NCBI GenBank assembly: GCA_041739295.1
Contig: JBGSOE010000441.1
Span: 1-64,000 of the forward strand
Length of the DNA stretch: 64,000 bases
Origin: JAHJQQ01 sp041739295
Lineage (GTDB): Bacteria > Pseudomonadota > Gammaproteobacteria > Thiohalobacterales > Thiohalobacteraceae
Direction: 5' to 3'
Below are positions 43,243-52,922 of the stretch, piece after piece. The notes under the pieces are model-generated. The model had not been told where the DNA came from. It was given only the letters and a program-made list of their open reading frames with translations, and made no database searches. A program made the position numbers and the translations under genes. Numbering within the stretch: position 1 is the first letter of the stretch; each line of letters begins with the position of its first letter.

Positions 43243-44160
43243 TCAGGTGTAATCAGCAAGCCAATCACGCGGTTTCAGAAAGACATCATAAAGACGCGCC
43301 TCTGGTGTGTTCGGCTCAGGGTGCCAGTCATAACGCCAAGTAACATGGGGTGGTAATGACATCAGTATGGATTCCGTGCGTCCGCCCGATTGCAGGCCGA
43401 ACAGCGTGCCGCGATCGTAGACCAGATTGAATTCGACATAGCGTCCACGCCGATAAAGTTGGAAGGCGCGCTCTCTATCACCATAGGGTAGATGTCTGCG
43501 ACGTTCGATGATGGGCATATAGGCGGGTAAATAATGATCGCCAACACTGCGCATGAAGGCGAAGCTATGCTCAAACCCATCGGCATTGAGGTCATCAAAA
43601 AATAATCCACCAATGCCGCGCGGTTCGTTGCGATGTTTGATGATGAAATAGTCATCACACCATTGCTTATAACGCGGATAGACATTATCACCAAAGGGCG
43701 TGCAGGCGGCCTGCGCCGTTCGATGCCAGTGAACAGCGTCTTCCTCGAAGCCGTAATAGGGTGTTAAGTCAAAGCCGCCGCCAAACCACCAGACCGGATC
43801 AGCATCCGGCTTGCGCGCGATAAAGAAACGCACATTCGCATGCGAGGTTGGGATATGGGGGTTGCGTGGATGAATTACCAGCGATACACCCATGGCTTCG
43901 AAATCACGGCCCGCGAGTTCGGGGCGGTGGGCGGTTGCGGAGGCAGGCAGGTTTGTACCGTATACCTTGGAGAAATTGATGCCGGCCTTCTCGAACAGGT
44001 TGCCATTTTCCAAGACGCGCGAACGACCACCACCACCCTCTTCGCGCGTCCATGCATCTTCTCGGAACGGTGCGCCATCGAGCCCTGTTAAGGCGGTGCA
44101 AATACGGTCCTGGAGATCGAGCAGATAGTGTTCTACGGCGCGGCTATCGATGTCCGACAT
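43243..44160 (-). CDS. hemF: HemF, oxygen-dependent coproporphyrinogen III oxidase
   Basis: HemF decarboxylates coproporphyrinogen III to protoporphyrinogen IX using oxygen. The protein has 305 residues, normal for the family. Conserved segments include MGVSLVIHPRNPHIPTSHAN, WWFGGGFDLTPYYGFEED and YVEFNLVYDRGTLFGLQSGG. Its presence shows the organism lives at least partly with oxygen. It is followed after 12 bases by oxyR, so haem synthesis and peroxide sensing are probably co-transcribed. A diguanylate cyclase gene on the same strand precedes it. Confidence 0.97.
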   Translation of the reverse strand: MSDIDSRAVEHYLLDLQDRICTALTGLDGAPFREDAWTREEGGGGRSRVLENGNLFEKAGINFSKVYGTNLPASATAHRPELAGRDFEAMGVSLVIHPRNPHIPTSHANVRFFIARKPDADPVWWFGGGFDLTPYYGFEEDAVHWHRTAQAACTPFGDNVYPRYKQWCDDYFIIKHRNEPRGIGGLFFDDLNADGFEHSFAFMRSVGDHYLPAYMPIIERRRHLPYGDRERAFQLYRRGRYVEFNLVYDRGTLFGLQSGGRTESILMSLPPHVTWRYDWHPEPNTPEARLYDVFLKPRDWLADYT

Positions 44161-44217
44161 GTTGTCCTCGGCAGTGTTACTGACTGCGTCGGATAATACA
44201 CCAGTCGGACAGCCCTA

Positions 44218-45255
44218 TCAGGCAGCAGGGACTTGAGTTTCCAATGTAACACGGTTGCGACCCTGTCGCTTTGACAGGTACAGCGCGCTGTCGGCACGGG
44301 CGATGATGTCTTCCGGCGATTCGCCGTAGCGGAAACAGGCGATACCGAGCGACAAGGTTACGCCGCCGATTGGCTTCTGAGTGTCGGTTCGGCGCAAACG
44401 CTGGCTCTGTACCCGGGCACGGAGTGATTCGGCGACGGCAAGGGCGCCGCGTAATGGCGTGTTGGGTAACAGGATGGCAAATTCCTCACCGCCAAAGCGT
44501 GCCACCAGATCTTGGCCTTTGAGGGAATCCTTGAGGATATTTGAGACAAAGCGTAGTAACTTGTCGCCGATCAAATGCCCATGATTGTCATTGAAGTATT
44601 TGAAGTGGTCGATGTCAGCCATAATCAGACAAAGGTCGCGGTGCGTGTCATTGGCTAGGGCGGATTGTTCAATCAGGGCTGTATCGAAGGCCTTGCGATT
44701 GGCTAGGCCGGTCAAGGCGTCGGTACTGGCTTCGTGGCGTGCACTCTCAAGCTGTATGCGCAGTTCGTCGAGTTCATGATTGGTATTTTGGAGTTGCTGC
44801 GCGAGTTGTCGGTTGGCTTCCAGCATCTCGCGGGTCTCGCCCATGAATTCGCCGATGAGTTTGCGGAAATCTCCAGTACTCAGATCCTGCGACATGCGCG
44901 AGTTATAGGTTTCAAGCACGGCTCCGTAGTGATGGGCTTGTCCACCTGACGCAGTTAGTTGCTGCAGAACAGTCGAGATCAAGGTACGTACTTCGCTACG
45001 CATCTGATCGGCGATCTTCTCTTCATTACTCCGGAAGAATTGCTCGAAAATCTCATCACTCAGATCAGGATTTATCTTCTGCTCGGAAGACAGTGCGCGG
45101 TCGATAGATTCTTTGAGTGGCTGATTGCGGCCACTGACATAGTCATACCAAACGGTGTAATGCTTGGGATTTGCAGGAATGCCATTGCGCGCCATCAGCG
45201 GCAATGCGAGGCGGATAAATTCGGCGGCTTGTTCGGCTGACTCGCTGTATTCCAT
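44218..45255 (-). CDS. Diguanylate cyclase (GGDEF)
   Basis: This 345-residue soluble protein makes c-di-GMP. The C-terminal GGDEF domain has the active signature RFGGEEFAILL, and DALTGLANRKAFD marks its start; an RxxD inhibitory site is not obvious. The N-terminal 170 residues form an unassigned helical domain (HYTVWYDYVSGRNQPLKESI), seen in a common group of cyclases, with a coiled segment (about 140-180) leading into the cyclase. It lies upstream of hemF with a 57-base gap. Nothing shows its signal. Confidence 0.9.
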   Translation of the reverse strand: MEYSESAEQAAEFIRLALPLMARNGIPANPKHYTVWYDYVSGRNQPLKESIDRALSSEQKINPDLSDEIFEQFFRSNEEKIADQMRSEVRTLISTVLQQLTASGGQAHHYGAVLETYNSRMSQDLSTGDFRKLIGEFMGETREMLEANRQLAQQLQNTNHELDELRIQLESARHEASTDALTGLANRKAFDTALIEQSALANDTHRDLCLIMADIDHFKYFNDNHGHLIGDKLLRFVSNILKDSLKGQDLVARFGGEEFAILLPNTPLRGALAVAESLRARVQSQRLRRTDTQKPIGGVTLSLGIACFRYGESPEDIIARADSALYLSKRQGRNRVTLETQVPAA

Positions 45256-45399
45256 GATAAGTGCTATCGCTCCACGTAGGCACCCAACCTACAGGATGCT
45301 GATGACGGTCAATTAGTGATGTAGACTGACGTTGTTCTGTCGGTATTAACGGCACAGATACCAAAATGATGCAGATGCTATGCCAGTTTTTGTGATGGG

Positions 45400-46005
45400 C
45401 TAGCCGTTCCGCAGGATATCGCCCGTGCGGGCATCGCGGATTTCGCTTGGGCGCAGGCTTTGTCCGAGTGGGCCAGGTACTAAATAATCGATTGAATCGT
45501 TGAAGTAGCGGTGAATTTGGAGTTTGTTACGAGCAGGTAAGGCGCCACGCGGATTAGCGCTGGTGGACACTAGGGCGCCACCGAAGGCTCGACACAACGC
45601 TGCGCAGCCTGGGTGCGCGGTCACCCGTACCGCAAGGGTCTGATGCCGGCCGCGCAACCACTCCGGTGTTTCGGGGCGTGCCGGCAACAGCCAGGTGATG
45701 GGGCCTGGCCAGGTAGCACAAACGCTCCGGCGCAACGCGGGTGACAGGGGTTCAAGAAAGGGTTCGATCTGACTGATGTCGGCCGCGATCAGGATTAGCC
45801 CGGCTTCCATTGGTCGCTGTTTCAGTTCCAGCAGACGTAATACTGCACGCGCATTGAGTGGGTCGCAGCCCAATCCGTACACGGCCTCGGTGGGATAGGC
45901 GATGACACCACCGGCTTCAAGGCGGCGGCAGGTTTCACGCAGATGCCAGGGTGTGACGGGTGAGGTGATGACGTTAATGTCAGGCTTCGGTTTCGCCGCC
46001 ACCAT
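45400..46005 (-). CDS. tsaC: TsaC/YrdC-family threonylcarbamoyl-AMP synthase
   Basis: TsaC makes threonylcarbamoyl-AMP for the t6A modification of tRNAs that read ANN codons. The core is complete: GGVIAYPTEAVYGLGCDP, ELKQRPMEAGLILIA, LAVRVTAHP and LVSTSANPRG, with the C-terminal PSEIRDARTGDILR. The start is uncertain; ATGs at 46005, 46017 and 46041 are in frame and all overlap the end of topA by 26-62 bases. It follows topA on the same strand, as in many relatives, with tight coupling. Confidence 0.93.
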   Translation of the reverse strand: MVAAKPKPDINVITSPVTPWHLRETCRRLEAGGVIAYPTEAVYGLGCDPLNARAVLRLLELKQRPMEAGLILIAADISQIEPFLEPLSPALRRSVCATWPGPITWLLPARPETPEWLRGRHQTLAVRVTAHPGCAALCRAFGGALVSTSANPRGALPARNKLQIHRYFNDSIDYLVPGPLGQSLRPSEIRDARTGDILRNG

Positions 46006-48286
46006 CGTCGGCCTCATAGGGTTCGCTGTATTTGCACTCACTCTGCGGACAGACTTTTTCTGTGCCGCGACGTTTGGTGGTCTTCAGGGTGAGGATGGGC
46101 CAACCACAACTCGGGCAGGGCTCATTGATGGGTTCGTTCCACACGGCGTATTTGCAGTCCGGATAGGTCCCGCAGGAGAAGAAGATTTTGCCATTGCGCG
46201 ATTTGCGCTTGAGCATCGTGCCCTTCTTGCACTCTGGACAGGTGACGCCGGTATCAGTTGGCTGCTCCAGCGATTCAATGTGCTTGCAGTCGGGGTAGTT
46301 GCTGCAACCAATGAATTTGCCGTAACGGCCCTGGCGGATCAGTAAATCGGATCCACACGCCGGGCAGGTACGTCCTTCGACCTTTTCCGGTTCGGAACTG
46401 CTGCCTTGCTCATCATCCAGATTACGGGTGTAATCGCATTCCGGATAACCCGTGCAACCAACAAAGCGACCGCGGCGCCCAAGGCGGATATTGAGCGGTT
46501 TGCCGCACTTGGGGCACTCTTCATCGAGTGCCTCGGTGGTAACGTCCTTGCGCGAGACACTGCTTTCTTTGTCCGTCACTAGTTCATGGAAGGGTTTCCA
46601 GAAACTCTTCATCAACGGAATCCACTCGCGTTCCCCGCGCGCAACCTCGTCGAGATCATCTTCCAGTGACGCCGTAAAGGCGTAATCGACATATTGCGTG
46701 AAGTGCTGGGTCAGAAATTTACTCACCACGCGGCCGACATCCGTCGGTTGGAAGCGGCGCTTTTCCAACGTGACGTATTCGCGCGCGACCAGCGTGGAGA
46801 TAATGCTGGCGTAGGTCGACGGACGACCGATGCCATGCTCCTCAAGGGTTTTGACAAGACTGGCTTCGGTGTAGCGCGGTGGTGGCTCAGTGAAATGTTG
46901 TTCGGGACGAATCTTCAGCAGTTTAATCACGTCGCCTTTCTTCATCGGCGGCAGCAAGGATTCATCGCCCTCGCCTTTGCTGTCGTCCAGGCTTTCCTGA
47001 TACACCGCCATGAAGCCGGGGTTCGCGATGGTCGAACCCGTTGCGCGCAACAGGTTGCCCTCACCGCATTTGAAATCCACGCCGACCGTATCAATCGTCG
47101 CGTGAATCATCTGACAAGCGATGGTGCGCTTCCAGATGAGATCATAGAGCTTGTATTGATCGGCTGTTAGGTGCGACTTGATATCTTCGGGAACCTGTTC
47201 GGCCAAGGTGGGCCGCACAGCCTCATGCGCCTCTTGGGCATTTTTGGCTTTGGTTTTATAAGTGCGCGGTGCGTCCGGCAAATTATCTTTGCCGTAGCGC
47301 GCCGAGATCAGCGAGCGAATTTCTTCCAGGGCCTCATTGGCCAGATTTACCGAATCGGTACGCATGTAGGTGATCAAACCCACTGCACCACCGCCAATGT
47401 CGATACCTTCATATAACTGCTGGGCAACGCGCATGGTTCGGCTGGCTGAAAAGCCGAGTTTGCGTGAGGCCTCTTGCTGTAGTGTCGAGGTGGTGAAGGG
47501 TGCCGAGGGATTGCGCTTGCGCTGTTTTTTCTCAACGCGATCGACAGTTAGTTTCCCGCCCGCCGCCGTGCTTAATTCCTGTTCGACAGTGCGTGCCTGG
47601 TCTTCCTGGGTGATGTCGAACTGGCTGAGTTTGTTGCCATGCAGCTCTGTCAGCTTGGCAATGAAGCCCTGTTTGTCTTTGTCCAGGTCCGCTTCGATGG
47701 TCCAATATTCGCGCGTCTTAAAGGCCTCAATCTCTTCTTCGCGCTCGACAATCATGCGTAGCGCCGGGCTCTGCACACGTCCAGCGGACAAACCACGGCG
47801 GATTTTTTTCCACAATAGCGGCGATAGATTGAAGCCTACCAGATAATCCAGCGCGCGCCGTGCCTGCTGCGCATTCACCAGATCCATGGAGAGTTCGCGC
47901 GGGTTTTCGACGGCTTCGTTGACAGCGCGTTTGGTGATTTCGTGGAACACAACGCGATGCACAGGTTTATCTTTGAGAAGTTTCTTTTGCAGCAGAATCT
48001 CGTACAGATGCCATGAGATGGCCTCACCTTCGCGATCCGGGTCAGTCGCTAGATACAGAGTATCGGAGGACTTCATGGCCTTGACGATGGTATCGACATG
48101 TTTGGCGTTCTTGTCGATCAACACGTACTTCATCGCGAAGTCATTGTCTGGATCGACGGCGCCGCCCTTAGGTACCAAATCGCGGACATGGCCGTAGGAG
48201 GCCATGACCTCGAAATCCTTGCCCAGGTATTTTTTGATAGTCTTGGCTTTGGCCGGAGACTCTACAATGACGAGATGTTTGCTCAT
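45980..48286 (-). CDS. topA: TopA, DNA topoisomerase I
   Basis: TopA removes negative supercoils from DNA. The protein has 768 residues, somewhat short for the family. The N-terminal Toprim domain (HLVIVESPAKAKTIKKYLG) is followed by the type IA core with the active tyrosine in GLITYMRTDSVN. The C-terminus has four zinc-ribbon modules: CPKC...CTGYPEC, CPAC...CSNYPDC, CPEC...CGTYPDC and CPSC...CPQSEC. It is followed directly by tsaC and preceded by smg on the same strand. Confidence 0.98.
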   Translation of the reverse strand: MSKHLVIVESPAKAKTIKKYLGKDFEVMASYGHVRDLVPKGGAVDPDNDFAMKYVLIDKNAKHVDTIVKAMKSSDTLYLATDPDREGEAISWHLYEILLQKKLLKDKPVHRVVFHEITKRAVNEAVENPRELSMDLVNAQQARRALDYLVGFNLSPLLWKKIRRGLSAGRVQSPALRMIVEREEEIEAFKTREYWTIEADLDKDKQGFIAKLTELHGNKLSQFDITQEDQARTVEQELSTAAGGKLTVDRVEKKQRKRNPSAPFTTSTLQQEASRKLGFSASRTMRVAQQLYEGIDIGGGAVGLITYMRTDSVNLANEALEEIRSLISARYGKDNLPDAPRTYKTKAKNAQEAHEAVRPTLAEQVPEDIKSHLTADQYKLYDLIWKRTIACQMIHATIDTVGVDFKCGEGNLLRATGSTIANPGFMAVYQESLDDSKGEGDESLLPPMKKGDVIKLLKIRPEQHFTEPPPRYTEASLVKTLEEHGIGRPSTYASIISTLVAREYVTLEKRRFQPTDVGRVVSKFLTQHFTQYVDYAFTASLEDDLDEVARGEREWIPLMKSFWKPFHELVTDKESSVSRKDVTTEALDEECPKCGKPLNIRLGRRGRFVGCTGYPECDYTRNLDDEQGSSSEPEKVEGRTCPACGSDLLIRQGRYGKFIGCSNYPDCKHIESLEQPTDTGVTCPECKKGTMLKRKSRNGKIFFSCGTYPDCKYAVWNEPINEPCPSCGWPILTLKTTKRRGTEKVCPQSECKYSEPYEADDGGGETEA

Positions 48287-48428
48287 GGTTTTATAGCGGT
48301 ATTCGATGGCAGACGCGGGTATGTCGATGCAGGTACAGATACACAGCGCGGATTTGCATGCGTCATTTCATCTAGTGGAGATAGAATTGATGCGATGCGG
48401 TGGCCTGATTGGCAACCGCGCGCGTGAG

Positions 48429-48908
48429 TCAGTGCAGAGTCCCGGCGACGTTGTCGAACACCAGATCCTCCATCCAGGCATAGGCCGCTTCTTGGCCAGG
48501 GTCATTGAATAACACCATCAGCACAATCCATTTCAGTTGCTCAAGGTCCATGTCGTCGGCGTCCAGCGCCAGTACTCGGTCAATCACCAGCTCGCGATTG
48601 TTGGAATTCAAGATACCCATCTGTTCCAGGAACATCAGGAAGCCGCGGCTCTCCAGATCCAGGTATTCAATTTCTTTGTCGGTGAACAGGCGGATGCTGT
48701 GGGCGGCGGCATGGATCGGCAGGCCGGCTTGGCGTTGGGCTGCCAGGTCTTCCAGCCACTCAAAGGCCTTATTCACTTCGCCTGGGGGGAAGCCCGCCTC
48801 GAGCAATTCCACATGCAGCGATTCGCGGTCGGGCCGGCTGTCGGGTTCGTCATCCATGTAATAGTTTTCAAATAGATACATGAGTACGTCCAACACACTT
48901 TCTTTCAT
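48429..48908 (-). CDS. smg: Smg (DUF494) family protein
   Basis: This protein of about 159 residues belongs to the Smg/DUF494 family, found beside dprA and topA across gammaproteobacteria. Its function is unknown. It begins MKESVLDVLMYLFENYY after AGAGG, five bases upstream; an earlier start is in frame but overlaps dprA. Other conserved parts are IRLFTDKEIEYLDLESRGFL and LEQLKWIVLMVLFN. It starts just beyond the dprA stop codon, so the two are translated together. The 142 bases between this gene and topA hold no recognisable site. Confidence 0.93.
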   Translation of the reverse strand: MKESVLDVLMYLFENYYMDDEPDSRPDRESLHVELLEAGFPPGEVNKAFEWLEDLAAQRQAGLPIHAAAHSIRLFTDKEIEYLDLESRGFLMFLEQMGILNSNNRELVIDRVLALDADDMDLEQLKWIVLMVLFNDPGQEAAYAWMEDLVFDNVAGTLH

Positions 48909-48909
48909 T

Positions 48910-50031
48910 TCAACCTCTCGATTGACTGCGGACGTAGCGCCCTCCAGCCTGGGATACAACCTGGCCCTGCAGCTCCAGGATCAGGAGCATGGAGGAAACC
49001 GCTGCGGTCGTCAATCCGCTGCGCGCCACCATCTGATCGACTGATACGGTCTCATATCCCATGTAATCAAGTAGTTGTCGTTGATCTACGGAGACGCCTG
49101 CAGGTTCGTCGGAGCATGGATTGGCGTGATTAAGGGTATCCAGACTCCCGGCCAGGGCGCCCAGTTCCTCCAGAATGTCCTGAGCCGACTCGACCAATTT
49201 AGCCCCCTGGCGAATCAGACTGTGGCAGCCACGGGCCAGTGGATTGTGAATGGAGCCAGGAATAGCGAAAACCTCACGCCCCTGCTCGACAGCATGCCGG
49301 GCGGTGGTTAGTGAGCCCGAGCGTGGCGCCGCTTCGACCACCAGCGTGCCCAGACTGAGACCGCTAATGATGCGATTGCGGCGCGGGAAGTTCTCCGGGC
49401 GGGGCTCGGTTCCAACCGGAAATTCGCTGACCATTGCCCCGCCCCGGTCAATGATTTCATGGGCCAGTGCGCGGTGCCGCGCCGGGTAGACTCGATCAGG
49501 TCCTGTGCCCAGGACGGCGATGGTCATGCCGCCGCTATCCAGGGCGCCACGGTGACAGGCGGCATCGATACCCAAGGCCAGGCCGCTGGTGATGGTCAGG
49601 CCAACCTGAGCCAAATGTGCCGCGAAATCCCGTGCGGTGTCCTGTCCGCCCGGGCTGGGATTGCGGCTACCGACCATGGCGAGTTGGAGTGTCTGAAGGC
49701 AGGCGGGATTGCCCTGTATATAAAGTAAAGGTGGCGGATCGGGGATCTGTCGTAAGAGCTGCGGGTAATCCGGTGAGGCGAGGCTGAGGATGCGGTTGCC
49801 CGCCTGTTCAGACCAGGCGAGATCCTGATCGATGCTGTGGGTATCCGGGGTACGCAGATACTGGCGAACGGCATCCGGAAGAGCGACATTGGTGAGTGCT
49901 GATTCCAGCAACTGTTCAGGTGTGGGCGCAGTTTCCAATAGGCGGCAGAAACGGATCGGGCCAATACCCGGCGCACGCAATAGCGTGAGCCATTCGCGCA
50001 GGGTCTGCGGGTCGAGTTCGTTGCCGTTCAT
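48910..50031 (-). CDS. dprA: DprA (Smf), DNA processing protein
   Basis: DprA binds incoming single-stranded DNA and loads RecA during natural transformation. The protein has 373 residues: a short N-terminal helical domain, a Rossmann core with VGSRNPSPGGQDTARDFAAH, GLALGIDAACHRGAL and GTGPDRVYPARH, and a C-terminal winged-helix domain (QRQLLDYMGYETVSVDQMVA). The start has no ribosome binding site; a very strong hairpin ends nine bases before it. Whether this organism is naturally competent cannot be judged from this gene alone. Confidence 0.96.
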   Translation of the reverse strand: MNGNELDPQTLREWLTLLRAPGIGPIRFCRLLETAPTPEQLLESALTNVALPDAVRQYLRTPDTHSIDQDLAWSEQAGNRILSLASPDYPQLLRQIPDPPPLLYIQGNPACLQTLQLAMVGSRNPSPGGQDTARDFAAHLAQVGLTITSGLALGIDAACHRGALDSGGMTIAVLGTGPDRVYPARHRALAHEIIDRGGAMVSEFPVGTEPRPENFPRRNRIISGLSLGTLVVEAAPRSGSLTTARHAVEQGREVFAIPGSIHNPLARGCHSLIRQGAKLVESAQDILEELGALAGSLDTLNHANPCSDEPAGVSVDQRQLLDYMGYETVSVDQMVARSGLTTAAVSSMLLILELQGQVVSQAGGRYVRSQSRG

Positions 50032-50040
50032 AACGAAAAC

Positions 50041-50080
50041 GGCGCGGCATGTACCGAGAGTTTCTCGGACATGCCGCGCC
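50041..50080 (-). terminator. Strong hairpin between the LysM gene and dprA
   Basis: GGCGCGGCATGT pairs exactly with ACATGCCGCGCC, and CCGAGA pairs with TCTCGG inside, giving about 18 paired bases with one bulged A. In the minus-strand transcript it is followed by GTTTTCGTT and then the dprA ATG. The short T-run makes it a plausible terminator or attenuator that separates dprA-smg-topA-tsaC from the LysM gene upstream. Confidence 0.6.
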
Positions 50081-50103
50081 GCAGTGCTAGACGGAAATGC
50101 TGT

Positions 50104-51135
50104 TTATGGATTCGTGACGACGTCGAGTACATGTATCGGCCGGGTCGCTTCCATGACTAACCCATAACTGACCTTATCGAAGATGCGGAACAGCATCAAC
50201 GTGCCGGCCTTCTCATTTGGCAGTGTGACCATATCATTCGGCGCTGGCGTGACGGTGTCCTTGACCTCATCACCTGCCTGCAGAATGCGCAGTACCGTAC
50301 CGACGTCCACTCCTTCGCGTGCACCACGATTTATAACCACAACCTGGTAGCGGCCAATCTGCGCTACACCGTCATGGACGGCAATGATGCGGCCATTTGT
50401 CTCAGTGGCAGGCGGATGCGGTTGAAAGCTGGCCTGAATATCGTCGCCGCTGGATGGCTTCAAGCGGTCGCCAATGCCAATTTCACGAGTTGTGCGTTCC
50501 AGGAACATCGTGGTCGGGTCGCCGAACTGCTGTACCGTGGCATCACCCAGGAAGATCGCCTGCAAACCCAGGACTTCCTTGGTGTCGGGGTCCACGAGTT
50601 CATCTCCTGGATGATAGACGCTATAGCGACTGGTTGAGCTATCGGAGATACCGCGTACATAGATGCGATCCCCTGCGCCGACCACCAGATGCTCATCTGC
50701 GCTCTCCACGACATAAGGTGCCTTATCGAGTTCACCGACCTCGACAACCTGCGGTTGGGTCAGGAATTGCTTGATGGCATCAATCGGGATAGTCGGAATG
50801 GCGCGGTCAAGGCGTTCCTCGCGAGCGGTAGGCGAGAGCTTGATGGTTGGGTGGCCACCACGCTGCAGCCGCAGTTGAGGCTGGCCATCGACATACACCA
50901 AGCTAATGAGATCGCCTGGATAGATCAGGTGTGGATTCTCGATTTGCGGGTTGACCTGCCAGATTTCCGGCCACAGCCAGGGTTCGCGCAGGAAACGCCC
51001 CGAAATATCCCACAGGGTATCGCCCTTGACCACGACATAACTGTCGGGGTGGCTGGGATTAAGGGCGATTTCTTCCGCTAGAGCCGGAGCAGTGAGTAGC
51101 GCGGCGAAAATCAGTCCAAGTATTTTGTTGGCCAT
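50104..51135 (-). CDS. LysM-domain exported protein
   Basis: This 343-residue protein has a signal peptide (NKILGLIFAALLTAPALA) and one LysM peptidoglycan-binding domain near residues 32-80 (SYVVVKGDTLWDISGRFL). The rest is a long conserved region without a recognised catalytic site. It lies between dprA and def, its usual place in many gammaproteobacteria. It probably binds the cell wall; nothing shows an enzyme activity. It is divergent from def, with 212 bases between the starts. Confidence 0.9.
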   Translation of the reverse strand: MANKILGLIFAALLTAPALAEEIALNPSHPDSYVVVKGDTLWDISGRFLREPWLWPEIWQVNPQIENPHLIYPGDLISLVYVDGQPQLRLQRGGHPTIKLSPTAREERLDRAIPTIPIDAIKQFLTQPQVVEVGELDKAPYVVESADEHLVVGAGDRIYVRGISDSSTSRYSVYHPGDELVDPDTKEVLGLQAIFLGDATVQQFGDPTTMFLERTTREIGIGDRLKPSSGDDIQASFQPHPPATETNGRIIAVHDGVAQIGRYQVVVINRGAREGVDVGTVLRILQAGDEVKDTVTPAPNDMVTLPNEKAGTLMLFRIFDKVSYGLVMEATRPIHVLDVVTNP

Positions 51136-51347
51136 AAACGTCCCTTAGCAGCTGTTGTTGTGTGGCGCGGCTGCAGGTAATGTCGACCTGCGGGGCTGCA
51201 GCGCGTTGACCCTGTGCAGTCTAGTCCAAAAACCCCACCTCACAAAGTGTGGAAAGTCAGGTTCGAATTCCATTATTATCGCTACTTTAGCGGAATTACT
51301 TTAGCAATATATGCGAGCGCATTCCATGCGTTTGTGACCGACTGCAC

Positions 51348-51887
51348 ATGGCCAAGCTCGAAATACTACATTTTCCCGATTCAAGACTGCGTACGCAGGC
51401 ACTTCCCGTGCCTGTGGTTGACGCTGCGATACGGCAATTGATCGACGATATGTTCGAAACCATGTACGCGGCGCCGGGTATCGGGCTGGCTGCGACTCAG
51501 ATCAATGTCCATCAGCGCCTGCTGGTGGTCGATGTCAGCGAAGACAAGGATCAACCCCTGGCCTTCATCAACCCGGAAATCCTGTCCCGAGACGGTGTGG
51601 AAGAAATGGAGGAGGGCTGCCTCTCCGTGCCGGGTGTGTATGACAAGGTGCAGCGCGCCGAGCGTATAAAGGTGCGTGCGCTTGATCGTGATGGCAAATC
51701 CTTCGAGTTAGAGACCGACGGCCTGCTGGCCGTGTGTATCCAGCACGAAATCGATCACCTCGACGGCAAGCTGTTTGTCGATTATCTGTCCAGTCTCAAA
51801 CGTCAGCGTATCCGCAAAAAGTTAGAGAAGGCGCGTCGCCAAGGCGACCCAGACCCGGTTGCAGAGCACGGCGAAACGGCACTCTGA
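51348..51887 (+). CDS. def: Def, peptide deformylase
   Basis: Def removes the formyl group from new proteins. The protein has 179 residues. All three metal-site motifs are visible: GIGLAATQ, EEGCLSVPG and QHEIDHLDGKLFVD, giving the Cys-His-His set with the catalytic glutamate. The C-terminal tail is basic. It is followed by fmt on the same strand, so formylation and deformylation are encoded together, as usual. Confidence 0.98.
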   Translation: MAKLEILHFPDSRLRTQALPVPVVDAAIRQLIDDMFETMYAAPGIGLAATQINVHQRLLVVDVSEDKDQPLAFINPEILSRDGVEEMEEGCLSVPGVYDKVQRAERIKVRALDRDGKSFELETDGLLAVCIQHEIDHLDGKLFVDYLSSLKRQRIRKKLEKARRQGDPDPVAEHGETAL

Positions 51888-51978
51888 CGCATCTTATATA
51901 GATAAGACAGCGCACGCAGGCAGCAGGTACAATCCCGATTCTGTCCCGTTTTTGCTGCAAGAGCGCTAGCCTCAGATT

Positions 51979-52911
51979 ATGAGAATCATCTTTGCCGGCA
52001 CGCCGGAGTTTGCCGTGCCCAGCTTGCGCGCGCTGCTGGCGGGTGGGCACCAAGTCGTTGCCGTTTACACCCAGCCCGATCGCCCCGCCGGTCGTGGTCG
52101 TCGGCTGCGCGCGAGTCCCGTGAAAGAGATCGCCCTCGAAGCGGGTATTCCCGTCGAACAACCGCTCTCGCTGAAAAATCCCGAGGCGCAGGCAGCGCTG
52201 GCCGCGTATGCTCCCGATTTGATGGTCGTGGTGGCTTATGGGTTGATCCTGCCGCAAGTGGTGCTTGATTTGCCGGTTCATGGGTGCGTCAACGTGCACG
52301 CATCGCTATTGCCGCGTTGGCGTGGTGCGGCGCCGATCCAGCGCGCCATCCTGGCCGGTGATCTGAAAACTGGTATCACCCTGATGCGTATGGAGGCCGG
52401 TTTGGATACTGGCCCGATGCTCGCCAAGGCCTCCTGCCCGATTGGGCCTGCTGATAGCGCAGCCGATCTGCATGATCATTTGGCCACCATGGGTGGTGAG
52501 CTGCTGGGTGCGCAACTGGAGATCATTCTGGCCGGTGCGCCAGGTGAACGACAGGACGATGCACTGGCCACCTATGCCAGCAAGCTAGATAAATCCGAGG
52601 CGGAACTGGATTGGCAGCGACCGGCACAGGAGCTGCTGCGGCAGGTGAATGCCTTTAATCCCTGGCCGGTAGCGCAGACAGGATTTAAGGATCTGGCGCT
52701 GCGTATTTGGCGCGCGCAAGTGGTGCCTGGGCAAGGTGTTCCGGGCACGATCCTCAATGTGGGACACGATGGCGTGGATGTCGCTTGCGGTCAGGATTGC
52801 CTACGTTTGCTCGACGTGCAGTTGCCCGGCGGACGCCGCATCAGCGCGGCGGATTTCAGTAACAGTCAGTCGCCTGTCGGTGTGCGGCTCGCCTCTTGCG
52901 TGGCTGGTTGA
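51979..52911 (+). CDS. fmt: Fmt, methionyl-tRNA formyltransferase
   Basis: Fmt transfers a formyl group from 10-formyltetrahydrofolate to initiator methionyl-tRNA. The protein has 310 residues. It begins MRIIFAGTPEFAVPSLRALL, and the catalytic region NVHASLLPRWRGAAPIQRAI includes the asparagine and histidine of the active site. The tRNA-binding C-terminal domain is shorter and more divergent but complete. It lies 91 bases after def and 11 bases before rsmB. Confidence 0.97.
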   Translation: MRIIFAGTPEFAVPSLRALLAGGHQVVAVYTQPDRPAGRGRRLRASPVKEIALEAGIPVEQPLSLKNPEAQAALAAYAPDLMVVVAYGLILPQVVLDLPVHGCVNVHASLLPRWRGAAPIQRAILAGDLKTGITLMRMEAGLDTGPMLAKASCPIGPADSAADLHDHLATMGGELLGAQLEIILAGAPGERQDDALATYASKLDKSEAELDWQRPAQELLRQVNAFNPWPVAQTGFKDLALRIWRAQVVPGQGVPGTILNVGHDGVDVACGQDCLRLLDVQLPGGRRISAADFSNSQSPVGVRLASCVAG

Positions 52912-52922
52912 GCTCGCACCGA

